From: Mercurialis annua
Lineage: Eukaryota > Streptophyta > Magnoliopsida > Malpighiales > Euphorbiaceae
Assembly: GCF_937616625.2 (NCBI RefSeq)
Contig: NC_065570.1
Location: 36,029,665 to 36,093,664 of the forward strand
Direction: 5' to 3'
DNA: 64,000 nucleotides
The notes beneath the pieces were generated by a model that was given only the letters and a program-made list of their open reading frames with translations, ran no database searches and was not told the DNA's origin. Below, piece after piece: positions 12,145 through 25,415 of this stretch. The position numbers were made by a program, and so were the translations under genes. Positions within the stretch are counted from its first letter, which is position 1; each line of letters opens with the position of its first letter.

Positions 12145-13145
12145 GACGCGTTAAAGAGACTTGAGACGCGACATACTAATCTAGCGTCACTATTCACGCA
12201 CTCTTTGCTAATATAACCTAACCATGCTTAGGTAATCGGAACGACGCGTTATCGAGACTTGAGATGCGACATACTAACCTTACAACAGTTTTCACGCACA
12301 CATCGCATAATATATACCTAGCCATGCTTAGATATTCGAAACGACGCGTTAAAGAGACTTGAGACACGACATACTAATCTAGCGTCACTTTTCACGCAAA
12401 CTTTGCGTAAAATAACCTAACCATGCTTAGGTAATCGGAACGACGCGTTACAGAGACTTGAGACGCGACATACTAATCTAGCGTTACTTTTCACGCACAC
12501 TTTGTGTAAAATAACCTAGCCATGTTTAGGTAATTTGGAACGACGCGATAAAGAGACTTGAGACGCAACATACTAATCTATTGTATATTTCCACGCACAC
12601 TTTGCGCAATATAACCTAACCATACTTTGGTTATCGGAACGACGTGTTAGAAAGACTTGTAACGTGAAAAAAGAATTCTAATCGAAACGACGCGTTAAAG
12701 AGACTTGAGACGCGCCATACTAATCTAGCGTCACTTTTTACGCACACTTTGCATAATATAACTAACCATGCTTAGGTAATCGTAACGAATCGTGAAAGAG
12801 ACTTGTGACGCGACATACTAATCTAACGACTCTTTTAACGCGCACTTGGAGTAATATAACATAACCATGCTTAGGTAATCAGAACAACGCGTTAAAGAGA
12901 CTTGAGACCCGACATACTAATCTAGCTTCACTTTTCACGCATACTTTGCGTAAAATAACCTAACCATGCTTAGGTAATCCGAACGACGCATTAAAGAGAG
13001 TTACGATATGACATACTAATCTAGCGTCACTTTTCACGCACACTTTGCGTAATAAAACCTAACCTTGCTTAGGTTATCGGAACGACACATTAAAGAAACT
13101 TAGGACGCGCCATACTACTCTAACAACATTTTTCACGCACACTTT
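12145..13145 (+). repeat. Segmental duplicate Z1 (1.0 kb)
   Basis: This block recurs at 15121-16125, offset 2976 bp. Private marks are CACTCTTTGCTAATATAACC (a one-monomer 2-bp deletion), GCGTTATCGAGACTTGAG, ACCTTACAACAG and GTATATTTCCACGC, plus a short unit with AGAATTCTAATCG. The two copies are nearly identical by eye. Confidence 0.9.
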
Positions 13146-15120
13146 GCGTAATATAACCTAACTATGCTTAGGTAATCGGAACGACGCATTAAAGAGACTT
13201 GAGACGCGATATACTAATCTAGCGTCCCTTTTCATGCACACTTTGCGTAATATAACCTAACCATGCTTAGGTAATCGGAACGACGCGTTAAAGAGACTTG
13301 AGTCGTGACATACTAATCTAGCGTCACTTTTCATGCACACTTTGCGTAATATAACCTTACCATGCTTAAGAAATCGAAACACGCGTTAAAGAGACTTGAG
13401 AAGCGACATACTAATCTAGTGCACTTTTCATGCACACTTTGCGTAAAATAACTTAACCATGCTTAGGTAATCGGAACGACACGTAGGGAATTAAGAAGCG
13501 ACATACTAGGTTATGGTCACTTTTCACGCACACTTTGCGTAATATAATCAACCACGCTTAGGTAATCAGAACGACACGTTAGAGACACTAGTGACGCGAC
13601 ATAATCATGGTAATCGAAACAACGTGTTAAAGAGACTTGAAACGCGCCATATTAATCTAGCGTCACATTTTACGCACTCTTTGCGTAATATAACCTAACC
13701 ATGCTTAGGTAATCGGAACGACGCGTTAAAGACACTTGAGACGCGACATACTAATCTAGTGTCACTTTTCATGCACATTTTGCGTAATATAACCTAATAA
13801 CCATGCTTTGCTAATCGAAACGATGCGTTAGAGAGACTTGTGATGCGACATACGCATGATAATCGAACCGACGCCTTAAAGAGACTTGAGACGCAACATA
13901 CTTGTCACTTTTCATGCACATTTTACGTAATATAACCTAACCATGCTTAGGTAATCAGAACGACGCATTAAAGAGACTTGAGACGCGACATACTAATCTA
14001 GCGTCACTTTTCAAGCACACTTTACGAAATATAACCTAACCATGCTTACGTAATCGGGCGTTAAAGAGACTTGAGAAGCGACATACTAATATAGCGTCAC
14101 TTTTCACGTACAATTTGTGTAATATAACCTAACCATGCCTAGGTAATCGGAACACGCGTTAAAGATACTTGAGATTTGACATACTAATCTAGCGTTACTT
14201 TTCAAGCACACTTTGCGTAAAATAACATAATTATGCTTAGGTAATCGAAACAACGCGTTAAAGAGACTTGATACGCGACATACTAATCTATTGTTACTTT
14301 TCACGCACACTTTATGTAATATAACAAAACCATGCTTAGGTAATCGGAACGATGCATTGCGTCAACTTTCACCCACACTTAGCGTATAACAACCTAACCA
14401 TGCTTAGGTAATCGGAACGACATGTTAGAGAGACTTGCGACGCGACATACTAATCTGGCGTCATTTTTCAAGCGCATTTTGCTTAATATAACCTAGCCAT
14501 GCTTAGGTTATCGGAACGAGGCGTTAGAGAGACTTGTGAGGTGACATACTAATCTAGCGTCACTATTCACGCACTTAGGTAATCGGAACGACGCGTAATA
14601 GAGACTTGAGGCGCGGAATTCTAATATAGCGTCACTTTTCACGCACACTTTGCATAATAACCTAACCATGCTAAGGGAATCAGAACGACGCGTTAGAGAC
14701 ACTTGTTAAACGGCATTAGCATGGTAATCGAAACGACGCCTTAAAGAGTCTTGAAACGCGCCATACAAATCTATCGTCAATTTTTACGCACACTTTGCGT
14801 AATATAACCTAACCATGCTTTGGGAATCGGAACGACACGTTAAAATGACTTGAGATGCGTCATACTAATTTAGCGTCACTTTTCACTCACACTTTGCGTA
14901 ATATAACCTAACCATGCTTAGGCAACCGGAACGACGCTTTAAAGAGACTTAAGACGCGACATACTAATCTAGCGTCACTATTCACGCACTCTTTGCGTAA
15001 TATAACCTAACCATGCTTAGGTAATCGGAACGATGCGTTGAAGAGCAACATACTAACCTTACAACAGTTTTCACGCACACATTGCATAATATAACCTAAC
15101 CATGCTTAGGTAATCGGAAC
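13146..15120 (+). repeat. Diverged monomers between Z1 and Z2
   Basis: About twenty satellite units with many private indels lie here, for example truncated monomers near 13885, 14355 and 14575. The last 150 bp (14965-15120) already resemble the beginning of Z, with CACTATTCACGCACTCTTTGC followed by ACCTTACAACAG. This suggests an older, more decayed Z-type start. No gene is seen. Confidence 0.8.
13248..13346 (+). repeat. Exemplar full-length satellite monomer (99 bp)
   Basis: This unit runs from TAATATAACC to the next TAATATAACC in exactly 99 bp and differs from the apparent consensus at only about three bases. It shows three dyads: the near-palindrome CCTAACCATGCTTAGG (one mismatched pair), the arms GACGC and GCGTC flanking the ACATACTAATCTA region (here the left arm is mutated), and CGCA/TGCG around CACTT. 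No match to the mammalian CENP-B box is visible. It is offered as a reference unit for building an alignment. Confidence 0.9.
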
Positions 15121-16158
15121 GACGCGTTAAAGAGACTTGAGACGCGACATACTAATCTAGCGTCACTATTCACGCACTCTTTGCTAATATAACCTAACCA
15201 TGCTTAGGTAATCGGAACGACGCGTTATCGAGACTTGAGATGCGACATACTAACCTTACAACAGTTTTCACGCACACATCGCATAATATATACCTAGCCA
15301 TGCTTAGGTATTCGGAACGACGCGTTAAAGAGACTTGAGACACGACATACTAATCTAGCGTCACTTTTCACGCAAACTTTGCGTAAAATAACCTAACCAT
15401 GCTTAGGTAATCGGAACGACGCGTTACAGAGACTTGAGACGCGACATACTAATCTAGCGTTACTTTTCACGCACACTTTGTGTAAAATAACCTAGCCATG
15501 TTTAGGTAATCGGAACGACGCATTAAAGAGACTTGAGACGCAACATACTAATCTATTGTATATTTCCACGCACACTTTGCGCAATATAACCTAACCATAC
15601 TTTGGTTATCGGAACGACGTGTTAGACAGACTTGTAACGTGACAAAAGAATTCTAATCGAAACGACGCGTTAAAGAGACTTGAGACGCGCCATACTAATC
15701 TAGCGTCACTTTTTACGCACACTTTGCATAATATAACTAACCATGCTTAGGTAATCGTAACGAATCGTGAAAGAGACTTGTGACGCGACATACTAATCTA
15801 GCGACTCTTTTAACGCGCACTTGGAGTAATATAACATAACCATGCTTAGGTAATCAGAACAACGCGTTAAAGAGACTTGAGACCCGACATACTAATCTAG
15901 CTTCACTTTTCACGCATACTTTGCGTAAAATAACCTAACCATGCTTAGGTAATCCGAACGACGCATTAAAGAGAGTTACGACATGACATACTAATCTAGC
16001 GTCACTTTTCACGCACACTTTGCGTAATAAAACCTAACCTTGCTTAGGTTATCGGAACGACGCATTAAAGAAACTTAGGACGCGCCATGCTACTCTAACA
16101 ACATTTTTCACGCACACTTTGCATAATATAACCTAGCCATGCTTAGGTAATCGGAACG
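15121..16158 (+). repeat. Segmental duplicate Z2 (1038-bp tandem unit)
   Basis: This is collinear with Z1 from its first base to about 16125. Its opening sequence then restarts at 16159 as Z3, so Z behaves as a 1038-bp tandem HOR caught with one full unit and a stub. Small differences from Z1 include CGCATT for CGATAA near 15520 and a C/T change near 16086. Confidence 0.9.
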
Positions 16159-16265
16159 ACGCGTTAAAGAGACTTGAGACGCGACATACTAATCGAGCGT
16201 CACTATTCACGCACTCTTTGCTAATATAACCTAACCATGCTTAGGTAATCGGAACGACGCGTTAT
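16159..16265 (+). repeat. Z3, truncated third Z unit (about 107 bp)
   Basis: The start of Z is repeated through CACTCTTTGCTAATATAACC to GCGTTATC. It then jumps to AGAACGACGCGTTAGAAACA, which belongs to a different monomer series. The jump falls within the GGTAATC(G)GAACGACGCGTT box, consistent with exchange between matching boxes. Confidence 0.85.
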
Positions 16266-18240
16266 CAGAACGACGCGTTAGAAACACATGTGACGCGACA
16301 TAAGCACAGTAATCGAAACGACGCGTTAAAGAGACTAGAGACATAACATACTAATTTAGCGTCACTTTTCACTTACACTTTGCGTAATATCACCTAACCA
16401 TGCTTAGGTAATCGGAACGACGCATCAAATAGACTTGAGTAGCGACATATTAATCTAGCGTCACGTTTCCCGCACACTTTGCGTAATATTACCTAACCAT
16501 GCTTACGTAATCGGAAAGTCGCGTTAAAGAGACTTGAGACGCGACATACTAATCTAGCGTCACTTTTCACGCACACTTTACGTAATATAATCTAACCATG
16601 CTTAGGTAATCGGAATACGTATTAAAGAGACTTGAGACGCGTCATACCAATCTAGCGTCACTTTTCACGCACACTTTTCGTAAAATAACCTAACCATGCC
16701 TAGGTAATCGGAACGACGCGTTAAAAAGACTTGAGATGCTACATACTAATCTATTGTCACTTTTCACGCACACTTTGCGTAATAAAATCTAACCATGCAT
16801 AGGTAATCATAACGACGCGTTAGAAACACATGTGACGCGTTAAAGAGACTTGAGACATAACATACTAATTTAGCGTCACTTTTCACTTACACTTTGCGTA
16901 ATATAACTAAACCATGCTTAGGTAATCGGAACGACGAGTTAAAGAGACTTGAGACGCGACATACTAATCTACTGTTACTTTTCACGCACACTACCTAACC
17001 ATGCTTAGGTAATCGGAACGACGCGTTAAAGAGACTTGAGACGCGACATACTAATATATCCGTCACTTTTCACGCACACTTTGCATAATACAACCTAACC
17101 ATGATTAGGTAATCGGAAAGACGCTTTAAAGACACTTGAGACACGACATACTAACCTAGCAAAAGATTTCAAGCACACATTGCGTAATATAACCTAACCA
17201 TGCTTTAGTAAACGGAACGAAGCGTTAAAGAGACTTGAGACGCGACATACTAATCTAGCGTCACTTTTCACACACACTTTTGGTAATATAACTTAACCAT
17301 GCTTAGGTATCAGAACGACGCGTTAAAGAGACTTGAAACGCGCCATACTAATCTAGCGCCACTTTTTACGGACGCTTTGCGTAATATAACCTAACCATGC
17401 TTAGGTGAATGGATCGACGCGTTAAAGAAACTTGAGACGCGACATACTAATCTAGCGTCACTTTTCATGCACACTTTGCGTAATACGACCTAACCATGAT
17501 TAGGTAATTGGAACGACGCTTTAAAGAGACTTGAGATCGACATACTAACCTAGCAACAGTTTTCACGCACACATTGCGTAATATAATCGAACCATGCTTT
17601 GGTAATCGGAACGACGCGTTAAAGAGACTTAAGAGCGCGACATACTAATCTAACGTCACTTTTCACGCACACTTCGCGTAAAATAACCTAACCATGCTTA
17701 GGTAATCGGAACGACACGATAAAGAGACTTAACCATGCTTTGGTAATCAGAACGACGTGTTAGAGAGGCTTGTAACGTGACAAAGATGCGTTAAAGAGAC
17801 TTGAGGTCACTTTTTACGCACACTTTGCGTAATATAACTTAACCATGCTTAGGTAATCGTAACAACGCGTTAAAGAGACTTGTGCGTGACATACTAATCT
17901 AGCGACGCTTTTAAGGCGCACTTGGCGTAATATAACATAACCATGTTTTGGTAATCGGAACGACGCGTTAAAGAGACTTTAGACACGACATACTAATCTA
18001 GCGTAACTTTTGACGCACACTTTGCGTAATATAACCTAACCATGCTTAGGTAATCGGAACACACATTAAAGGGACTTGAGACGCGACGTACTAATCTAAC
18101 GTCACTTTTCAACACACTTTGCGTAAAATAACCTAACCATGCTTAGGTAATCGGAACGACGTGTTTTAGAGACTTGAGACACGACATACTAATATATTGT
18201 CAATTTTCACGCACACTTTGCGTAATATAACCTAACCATG
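16266..18240 (+). repeat. Diverged monomers containing the 542-bp module W
   Basis: This holds satellite only. A short unit with GAAACACATGTGACGCG occurs at 16281 and 16823, 542 bp apart. The intervening order of units (GAGTAGCGACATATTAATC, then GGAATACG, then ATGCCTAGG, then GATGCTACATACTAAT) is repeated at 27099-27690 with the same 542-bp spacing. Further truncated monomers occur near 16990 and 17735. No gene is visible. Confidence 0.8.
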
Positions 18241-21200
18241 CTTAGGTAATCAGAACGACACGTTAGAGAAACTTGTGACGCGACAATGGTAATTGAAAAG
18301 ACGCGTTAAAGAGACTTGAAACGTGCCATACTAATCTAGCATCACTTATTACGCACACTTTGCGTATTATAACCTAACTATGCTTAGCTAATCAGAACGA
18401 CGCTTTAAAGAGACTTGAGACACGACATACTATTCTAGCGTCACTTTTCGGGTACATTTTGCGTAATATAACCTAGCCATGCTTTGGTAATCAGAACGAT
18501 GCGTTAGAGAGACTTGTGACGCGACATACTAACCTATCAACAGTTTTCACGCACACATTGTGTAATATAACCTAACCATGCTTAGGTAATCGAAACGACG
18601 CGTTAAAGAGACTTGAGATGCGACATACTATTCTAGCGTTACTTTTCACGCACATTTTACGTAATATGACCTAACCATGCTTAAATAATCGGAACGACGC
18701 TTTAGAGAGACTTGTGACGCGACATACTAACCTAGCAACAGTTTTCACGCACACATTGCGTAAAATAACCCAACCATGCTTAGGTAATCGCAACGACGCG
18801 TTAAAGAGACTTGAGATGCGACATACTAAACTAGCGTCACTTTTCACGCACACTCTTCGTAATATACCTAACCATGCTTTGGTAATCGTAATACGCACTT
18901 GACTTGAGACGTCACATACCAATCTAGCATCACTTTTCACACACACTTTGCGTTAAATAACTTAACCATGCCTAGGTAATCAGAACGACGCGTTAAAGAG
19001 ACTTGAAACGAGAGAGAATAATCTATTGTCACTTTTCACGCACTTTTGTGACGCGATATAAGCACAGTAATCGAAACGACGCGTTAAAGACACTTGAAAC
19101 GCGCCATACTAATCTAGCGTCACTTTTTACGTACGCTTTGCGTAATATAACCTAGCCATGCTTAGGTAATCATAACGACGCGTTAAAGATACTTGAGACG
19201 CGACATACTAATCTAGCGTCACTTTTCACGCACACATTGCGTAATACAACCTAACCATGATTAGGTAATCGGAACAACGCTTTAAAGAGAGTTGAGACGC
19301 GACATACTAACCTAGCAACAGATTTCACGCACACATTGCGCAATATAACCTAACCATGTTATGGTAATCGGAACGACGCTTTAAAGAGACTTGAGACGCG
19401 ACATCTAGCGTCACTTTTAACGCACACTTTGTGCTATATAACCTAACCATACTTAGGTAATCGGAACACGCGTTAAAGGGACTTAAGAAGCGACATACTA
19501 ATCTAGCGTCACTTTTCACGTACACACTGCGTAAAATAACCTAACCATGCTTAGGTAATCGGAATGACACATTAAATAGACTTGCGAGACATACTAATCT
19601 ATTGTCACTTATTACGCACACTTTGCGTAATATAACCTAACCATGCGTTGGTAATCGGCACGACGTGTTGGAGAGATTTGTAACGTGACATAAGCATGGT
19701 AATCAAAACGACGCGTTCAAGAGACTTTTTACGCATACTTTGCGTAATATAACTTAACCATGCTTGGGTAATCATAACAACGCGTTAAAGAGACTTGTGA
19801 CGCGTCATACTAATCTACCGACACTTTTAACGCGCACTTGGCGAAATATATCATAACCATGCTTTGGTAATCGGAACGACGCGTTAAAGATACTTGAGAC
19901 GCAACATACTAATCTAGCGTCACTTTTCACGCACACTTTGCGTAATATAACTTAACCATACTTAGGTAATCGTAACAACACGTTAAGGAGACTTGTGATT
20001 CGACATACTAATCTAGCAACACTTTTGACGCGCACTTGGCATAATATAACATAAACATGCTTTGGTAATCGGAACGACGCGTTAAAGAGACTTGAGACGT
20101 GACATACTAATCTAGCGTCACTTTTCACACACACTTTGCTTAATATAATCTAAACATGCTTAGGTAATCGAAACGACGCGTTACAGAGACTTGAGACACG
20201 ACATACTAATCGATTGTCACTTTTCACAGACACTTTGTGTAATATAACCTAACCATGCTTTTGTAATCTGAACGATGTGTTAGAGAGACTTGTAACGTGA
20301 CATAAGTATGGTAATCGAAACAATACGTTAAAGAGACTTGAGACGCGCAATACTAATCTAACGTCACTTTTTACGCACACTTTGCGTAATATTACTTAAC
20401 CATGCTTAAGTAATCGTAACAACGTGTTAAGAAGACTTGTGACGCGACATACTAGTAAGCGACAGTTTTAACATAACCATGCTTTGGTCATGGGAACGAC
20501 GCGTTAAAGAGACTTGAGACATGACATACTAATCTAGCGTCACTTTTCACGCACACTTTGCGTAATATAATCTAACCATGCTTAGATAAAGGGACTTGAG
20601 ACGCGACATACAAATCTAGCGTCACTTTTCACGCACACTTTGTGTAAAATAACCTAACCATGCTTAGGTAATCGGAATGACGCATTAAATAGACATGAGA
20701 TGCGACATACTAATCTATTTTCACTTTTCATGCACACTTTGCGTAATATAACCTAACCATGCTTAAGTAATCAGAACGATGCATTAGAGACACTTGTGAC
20801 GCGACATAAGCATGGTAATCGAAACGACGCATTAAAGGGACACTTGTTACGCGACATAAGCATGGTAATCGAACGACGCATTAAAGAGACACTTGTAACG
20901 CGACATAAGCATGGTAATCGAAACAACGCATTAAAGAGACTTGAAACGCGCAATACTAATCTAGCGTCACTTCATACGCACGCTTTGCGTAATATAACCT
21001 AACCATTTTTAGGAAATCAAAACGATGCGTTAAAGAGACTTGAGTAACGACATATTAATCTAGCGCCAGTTTTCATGCACACTTTGAGTAATATAACCTA
21101 ACCATGCTTAGGTAATCGGAACGACGCATTAAAGAGACTTGAGACGCGACATACTAATCTAGTTTCACTTTTCATGCACTCTTTACGTAATATAACCTAT

Positions 21201-21379
21201 TCACGCTTAGGTAATCGGAATACGCATTAAAAAGACTCGAGACACGACATACTAATCTCGAATAAAATAACCTAACCATGGATAGGTAATCGAAACGACG
21301 CGTTAAAGAGACTTGAGACACGACAAGCTAATTTATTGTCACTTTTCACGCACACTTTGCGTAATATAACCTAACCATG
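18241..21379 (+). repeat. HOR-B copy B1 (3139 bp)
   Basis: The first copy of a 3139-bp HOR restarts at 21380. Positions 18241-19925 are B-specific monomers, with marks such as GCGACAATGGTAATTGAAAA, TTTTCGGGTACATTTTGCG and CGAGAGAGAATAATC. From about 19925 to 21379 it matches HOR-A, running through A positions of about 2258 to the A end and then about 1-460. It carries three consecutive short units near 20807, 20857 and 20906 where HOR-A has two. Confidence 0.92.
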
Positions 21380-24300
21380 CTTAGGTAATCAGAACGACAC
21401 GTTAGAGAAACTTGTGACGCGACAATGGTAATTGAAAAGACGCGTTAAAGAGACTTGAAACGTGCCATACTAATCTAGCGTCACGTTTTACACACACTTT
21501 GCGTATTATAACCTAACTATGCTTAGCTAATCAGAACGACGCTTTAAAGAGACTTGAGACACGACATACTATTCTAGCGTCACTTTTCGGGTACATTTTG
21601 CGTAATATAACCTAACCATGCTTTGGTAATCAGAACGATGCGTTAGAGAGACTTGTGACGCGACATACTAACCTATCAACAGTTTTCACGCACACATTGT
21701 GTAATATAACCTAACCATGCTTAGGTAATCGAAACGACGCGTTAAAGAGACTTGAGATGCGACATACTATTCTAGCGTTACTTTTCACGCACATTTTACG
21801 TAATATGACCTAACCATGCTTAAATAATCGGAACGACGCTTTAGAGAGACTTGTGACGCGACATACTAACCTAGCAACAGTTTTCACGCACACATTGCGT
21901 AAAATAACCCAACCATGCTTAGGTAATCGCAACGACGCGTTAAAGAGACTTTAGATGCGACATACTAAACTAGCGTCACTTTTCACGCACACTCTTCGTA
22001 ATATACCTAACCATGCTTTGGTAATCGTAATACGCACTTGACTTGAGACGTCACATACCAATCTAGCATCACTTTTCACACACACTTTGCGTTAAATAAC
22101 TTAACCATGCCTAGGTAATCAGAACGACGCGTTAAAGAGACTTGAAACGAGAGAGAATAATCTATTGTCACTTTTCACGCACTTTTGTGACGCGATATAA
22201 GCACAGTAATCGAAACGACGCGTTAAAGACACTTGAAACGCGCCATACTAATCTAGCGTCACTTTTTACGTACGCTTTGCGTAATATAACCTAGCCATGC
22301 TTAGGTAATCATAACGACGCGTTAAAGATACTTGAGACGCGACATACTAATCTAGCGTCACTTTTCACGCACACATTGCGTAATACAACCTAACCATGAT
22401 TAGGTAATCGGAACAACGCTTTAAAGAGAGTTGAGACGCGACATACTAACCTAGCAACAGATTTCACGCACACATTGCGCAATATAACCTAACCATGCTT
22501 TGGTAATCGGAACGACGCTTTAAAGAGACTTGAGACGCGACATCTAGCGTCACTTTTAACGCACACTTTGTGCTATATAACCTAACCATACTTAGGTAAT
22601 CGGAACACGCGTTAAAGGGACTTAAGAAGCGACATACTAATCTAGCGTCACTTTTCACGTACACTCTGCGTAAAATAACCTAACCATGCTTAGGTAATCG
22701 GAATGACACATTAAATAGACTTGCGAGACATACTAATCTATTGTCACTTATTACGCACACTTTGCGTAATATAACCTAACCATGCGTTGGTAATCGGCAC
22801 GACGTGTTGGAGAGATTTGTAACGTGACATAAGCATGGTAATCAAAACGACGCGTTCAAGAGACTTTTTACGCATACTTTGCGTAATATAACTTAACCAT
22901 GCTTGGGTAATCATAACAACGCGTTAAAGAGACTTGTGACGCGTCATACTAATCTACCGACACTTTTAACGCGCACTTGGCGAAATATATCATAACCATG
23001 CTTTGGTAATCGGAACGACGCGTTAAAGATACTTGAGACGCAACATACTAATCTAGCGTCACTTTTCACGCACACTTTGCGTAATATAACTTAACCATAC
23101 TTAGGTAATCGTAACAACACGTTAAGGAGACTTGTGATTCGACATACTAATCTAGCAACACTTTTAACGCGCACTTGGCATAATATAACATAAACATGCT
23201 TTGGTAATCGGAACGACGCGTTAAAGAGACTTGAGACGTGACATACTAATCTAGCGTCACTTTTCACACACACTTTGCTTAATATAATCTAAACATGCTT
23301 AGGTAATCGAAACGACGCGTTACAGAGACTTGAGACACGACATACTAATCGATTGTCACTTTTCACACACACTTTGTGTAATATAACCTAACCATGCTTT
23401 TGTAATCGGAACGATGTGTTAGAGAGACTTGTAACGTGACATAAGTATGGTAATCGAAACGATACGTTAAAGAGACTTGAGACGCGCAATACTAATCTAA
23501 CGTCACTTTTTACGCACACTTTGCGTAATATTACTTAACCATGCTTAAGTAATCGTAACAACGTGTTAAGAAGACTTGTGACGCGACATACTAGTAAGCG
23601 ACAGTTTTAACATAACCATGCTTTGGTCATGGGAACGACGCGTTAAAGAGACTTGAGACATGACATACTAATCTAGCGTCACTTTTCACGCACACTTTGC
23701 GTAATATAATCTAACCATGCTTAGATAAAGGGACTTGAGACGCGACATACAAATCTAGCGTCACTTTTCACGCACACTTTGTGTAAAATAACCTAACCAT
23801 GCTTAGGTAATCGGAATGACGCGTTAAAGAGACATGAGATGCGACATACTAATCTATTTTCACTTTTCATGCACACTTTGCGTAATATAACCTAACCATG
23901 CTTAAGTAATCAGAACGACGCATTAGAGACACTTGTGACGCGACATAAGCATGGTAATCGAAACGACGCATTAAAGAGACACTTGTTACGCGACATAAGC
24001 ATGGTAATCGAACGACGCATTAAAGAGACACTTGTAACGCGACATAAGCATGGTAATCGAAACAACGCATTAAAGAGACTTGAAACGCGCAATACTAATC
24101 TAGCGTCACTTCTTACGCACGCTTTGCGTAATATAACCTAACCATTTTTAGGAAATCAAAACGATGCGTTAAAGAGACTTGAGTAACGACATATTAATCT
24201 AGCGCCAGTTTTCATGCACACTTTGAGTAATATAACCTAACCATGCTTAGGTAATCGGAACGACGCATTAAAGAGACTTGAGACGCGACATACTAATCTA

Positions 24301-24518
24301 GTTTCACTTTTCATGCACTCTTTACGTAATATAACCTATTCACGCTTAGGTAATCGGAATACGCATTAAAAAGACTCGAGACACGACATACTAATCTCGA
24401 ATAAAATAACCTAACCATGCATAGGTAATCGAAACGACGCGTTAAAGAGACTTGAGACACGACAAGCTAATTTATTGTCACTTTTCACGCACACTTTGCG
24501 TAATATAACCTAACCATG
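21380..24518 (+). repeat. HOR-B copy B2 (3139 bp)
   Basis: This copy is collinear with B1 and of the same length, differing by scattered point changes such as CATGGATAGG/CATGCATAGG and TTAGATAGACAT/TTAAAGAGACAT. At its end the sequence does not restart B but continues as HOR-A (GACGCATTACAAACACTTCT). B therefore arose inside, or recombined with, an HOR-A array. Confidence 0.92.
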
Positions 24519-25415
24519 CTTAGGTAATCAGAACGACGCATTACAAACACTTCTAACGCGACATAAGAACAGTAATCGAAACGACGCGTTAAAGCGACTT
24601 GAAACACGCCATACTAATCTAGCGTCACTTTTCACGCACACTTTGCGTAATACAACCTAATCAAGATTAGGAAATTGGAACAATGTGATAGAGAGACTTA
24701 TTGCGTAACATAACCTAACCATGCTTAGGTAATCGGAACGACGCGTTAAAGACACTTGCAACGCGACATACTAATCTATTGTCACTTTTCACGCACACTT
24801 TGCATAATATAACCTAACCATGCTTTGGTAATCGGAACGACGTGTTAGAGAGACTTGTAAAGCGACATAAGCATGGTAATCGAAATGATACATTAAAGAG
24901 ACTTAAGACACGAAATACTAACCTAGCAAATGTTTTCACACGCACATTGCGTAATATATAACCTAACCATGCTTTTGTAATCGGAACAACGCGTTAAAGA
25001 GACTTGAGACGCGACATACTAATCTAGCGTCACTTTTCATGCACACTGCGTAAAATAACCTAACCATGCATAGGTAATCGGAACGGCATGTTAAAGACAC
25101 TTGCAACCTGACATACTAATCTATTGTCACTTTTCACGCACACTTTGCGTAATACAACCTAACCATGCTTTGGTAATCGGAACGACGTGTTAGAGAGACT
25201 TGTAAAGTGACATACATAAGCATGGTAATCGAAACGATACGTTAAAGAGACTTGAGACGCGCCATACTAATCTAAAGTCACTTTTTAAGCACACTTTGCG
25301 TAATATAATTTGACCATGCTTAAGTAATCGTAATACCGCGTTTAGGATACTTGTGACGCGACATACTAATCTAGCCACTTAACGCGCACTTGGCATAATA
25401 TAACATAACCATGCG
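24519..25415 (+). repeat. HOR-A-related remnant after HOR-B
   Basis: The sequence follows HOR-A from about its position 470: ATAAGAACAGTAATCG, then ACCTAATCAAGATTAGGAAA, then CTTATTGCG, then the 345-bp three-plus-one modules. It then jumps to a part resembling A about 2240-2400 (ACTTGGCATAATATAACATA). Some units are missing, and it ends in a truncated monomer (ACCATGCGACATACTTATC) before older satellite resumes. This is a decayed HOR-A copy. Confidence 0.8.

Noticed and set aside
13248..13346. CENP-B box in the monomer
   Set aside because: No stretch fits the TTCG...A..CGGG pattern; GGAACGACGCG lacks the required spacing.
18714..18902. Plus-strand open frames with RHTNLASLFTHTLRNIT-type words
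   Set aside because: This is the same artefact on the other strand. It overlaps the minus-strand frames and depends on chance loss of stops.
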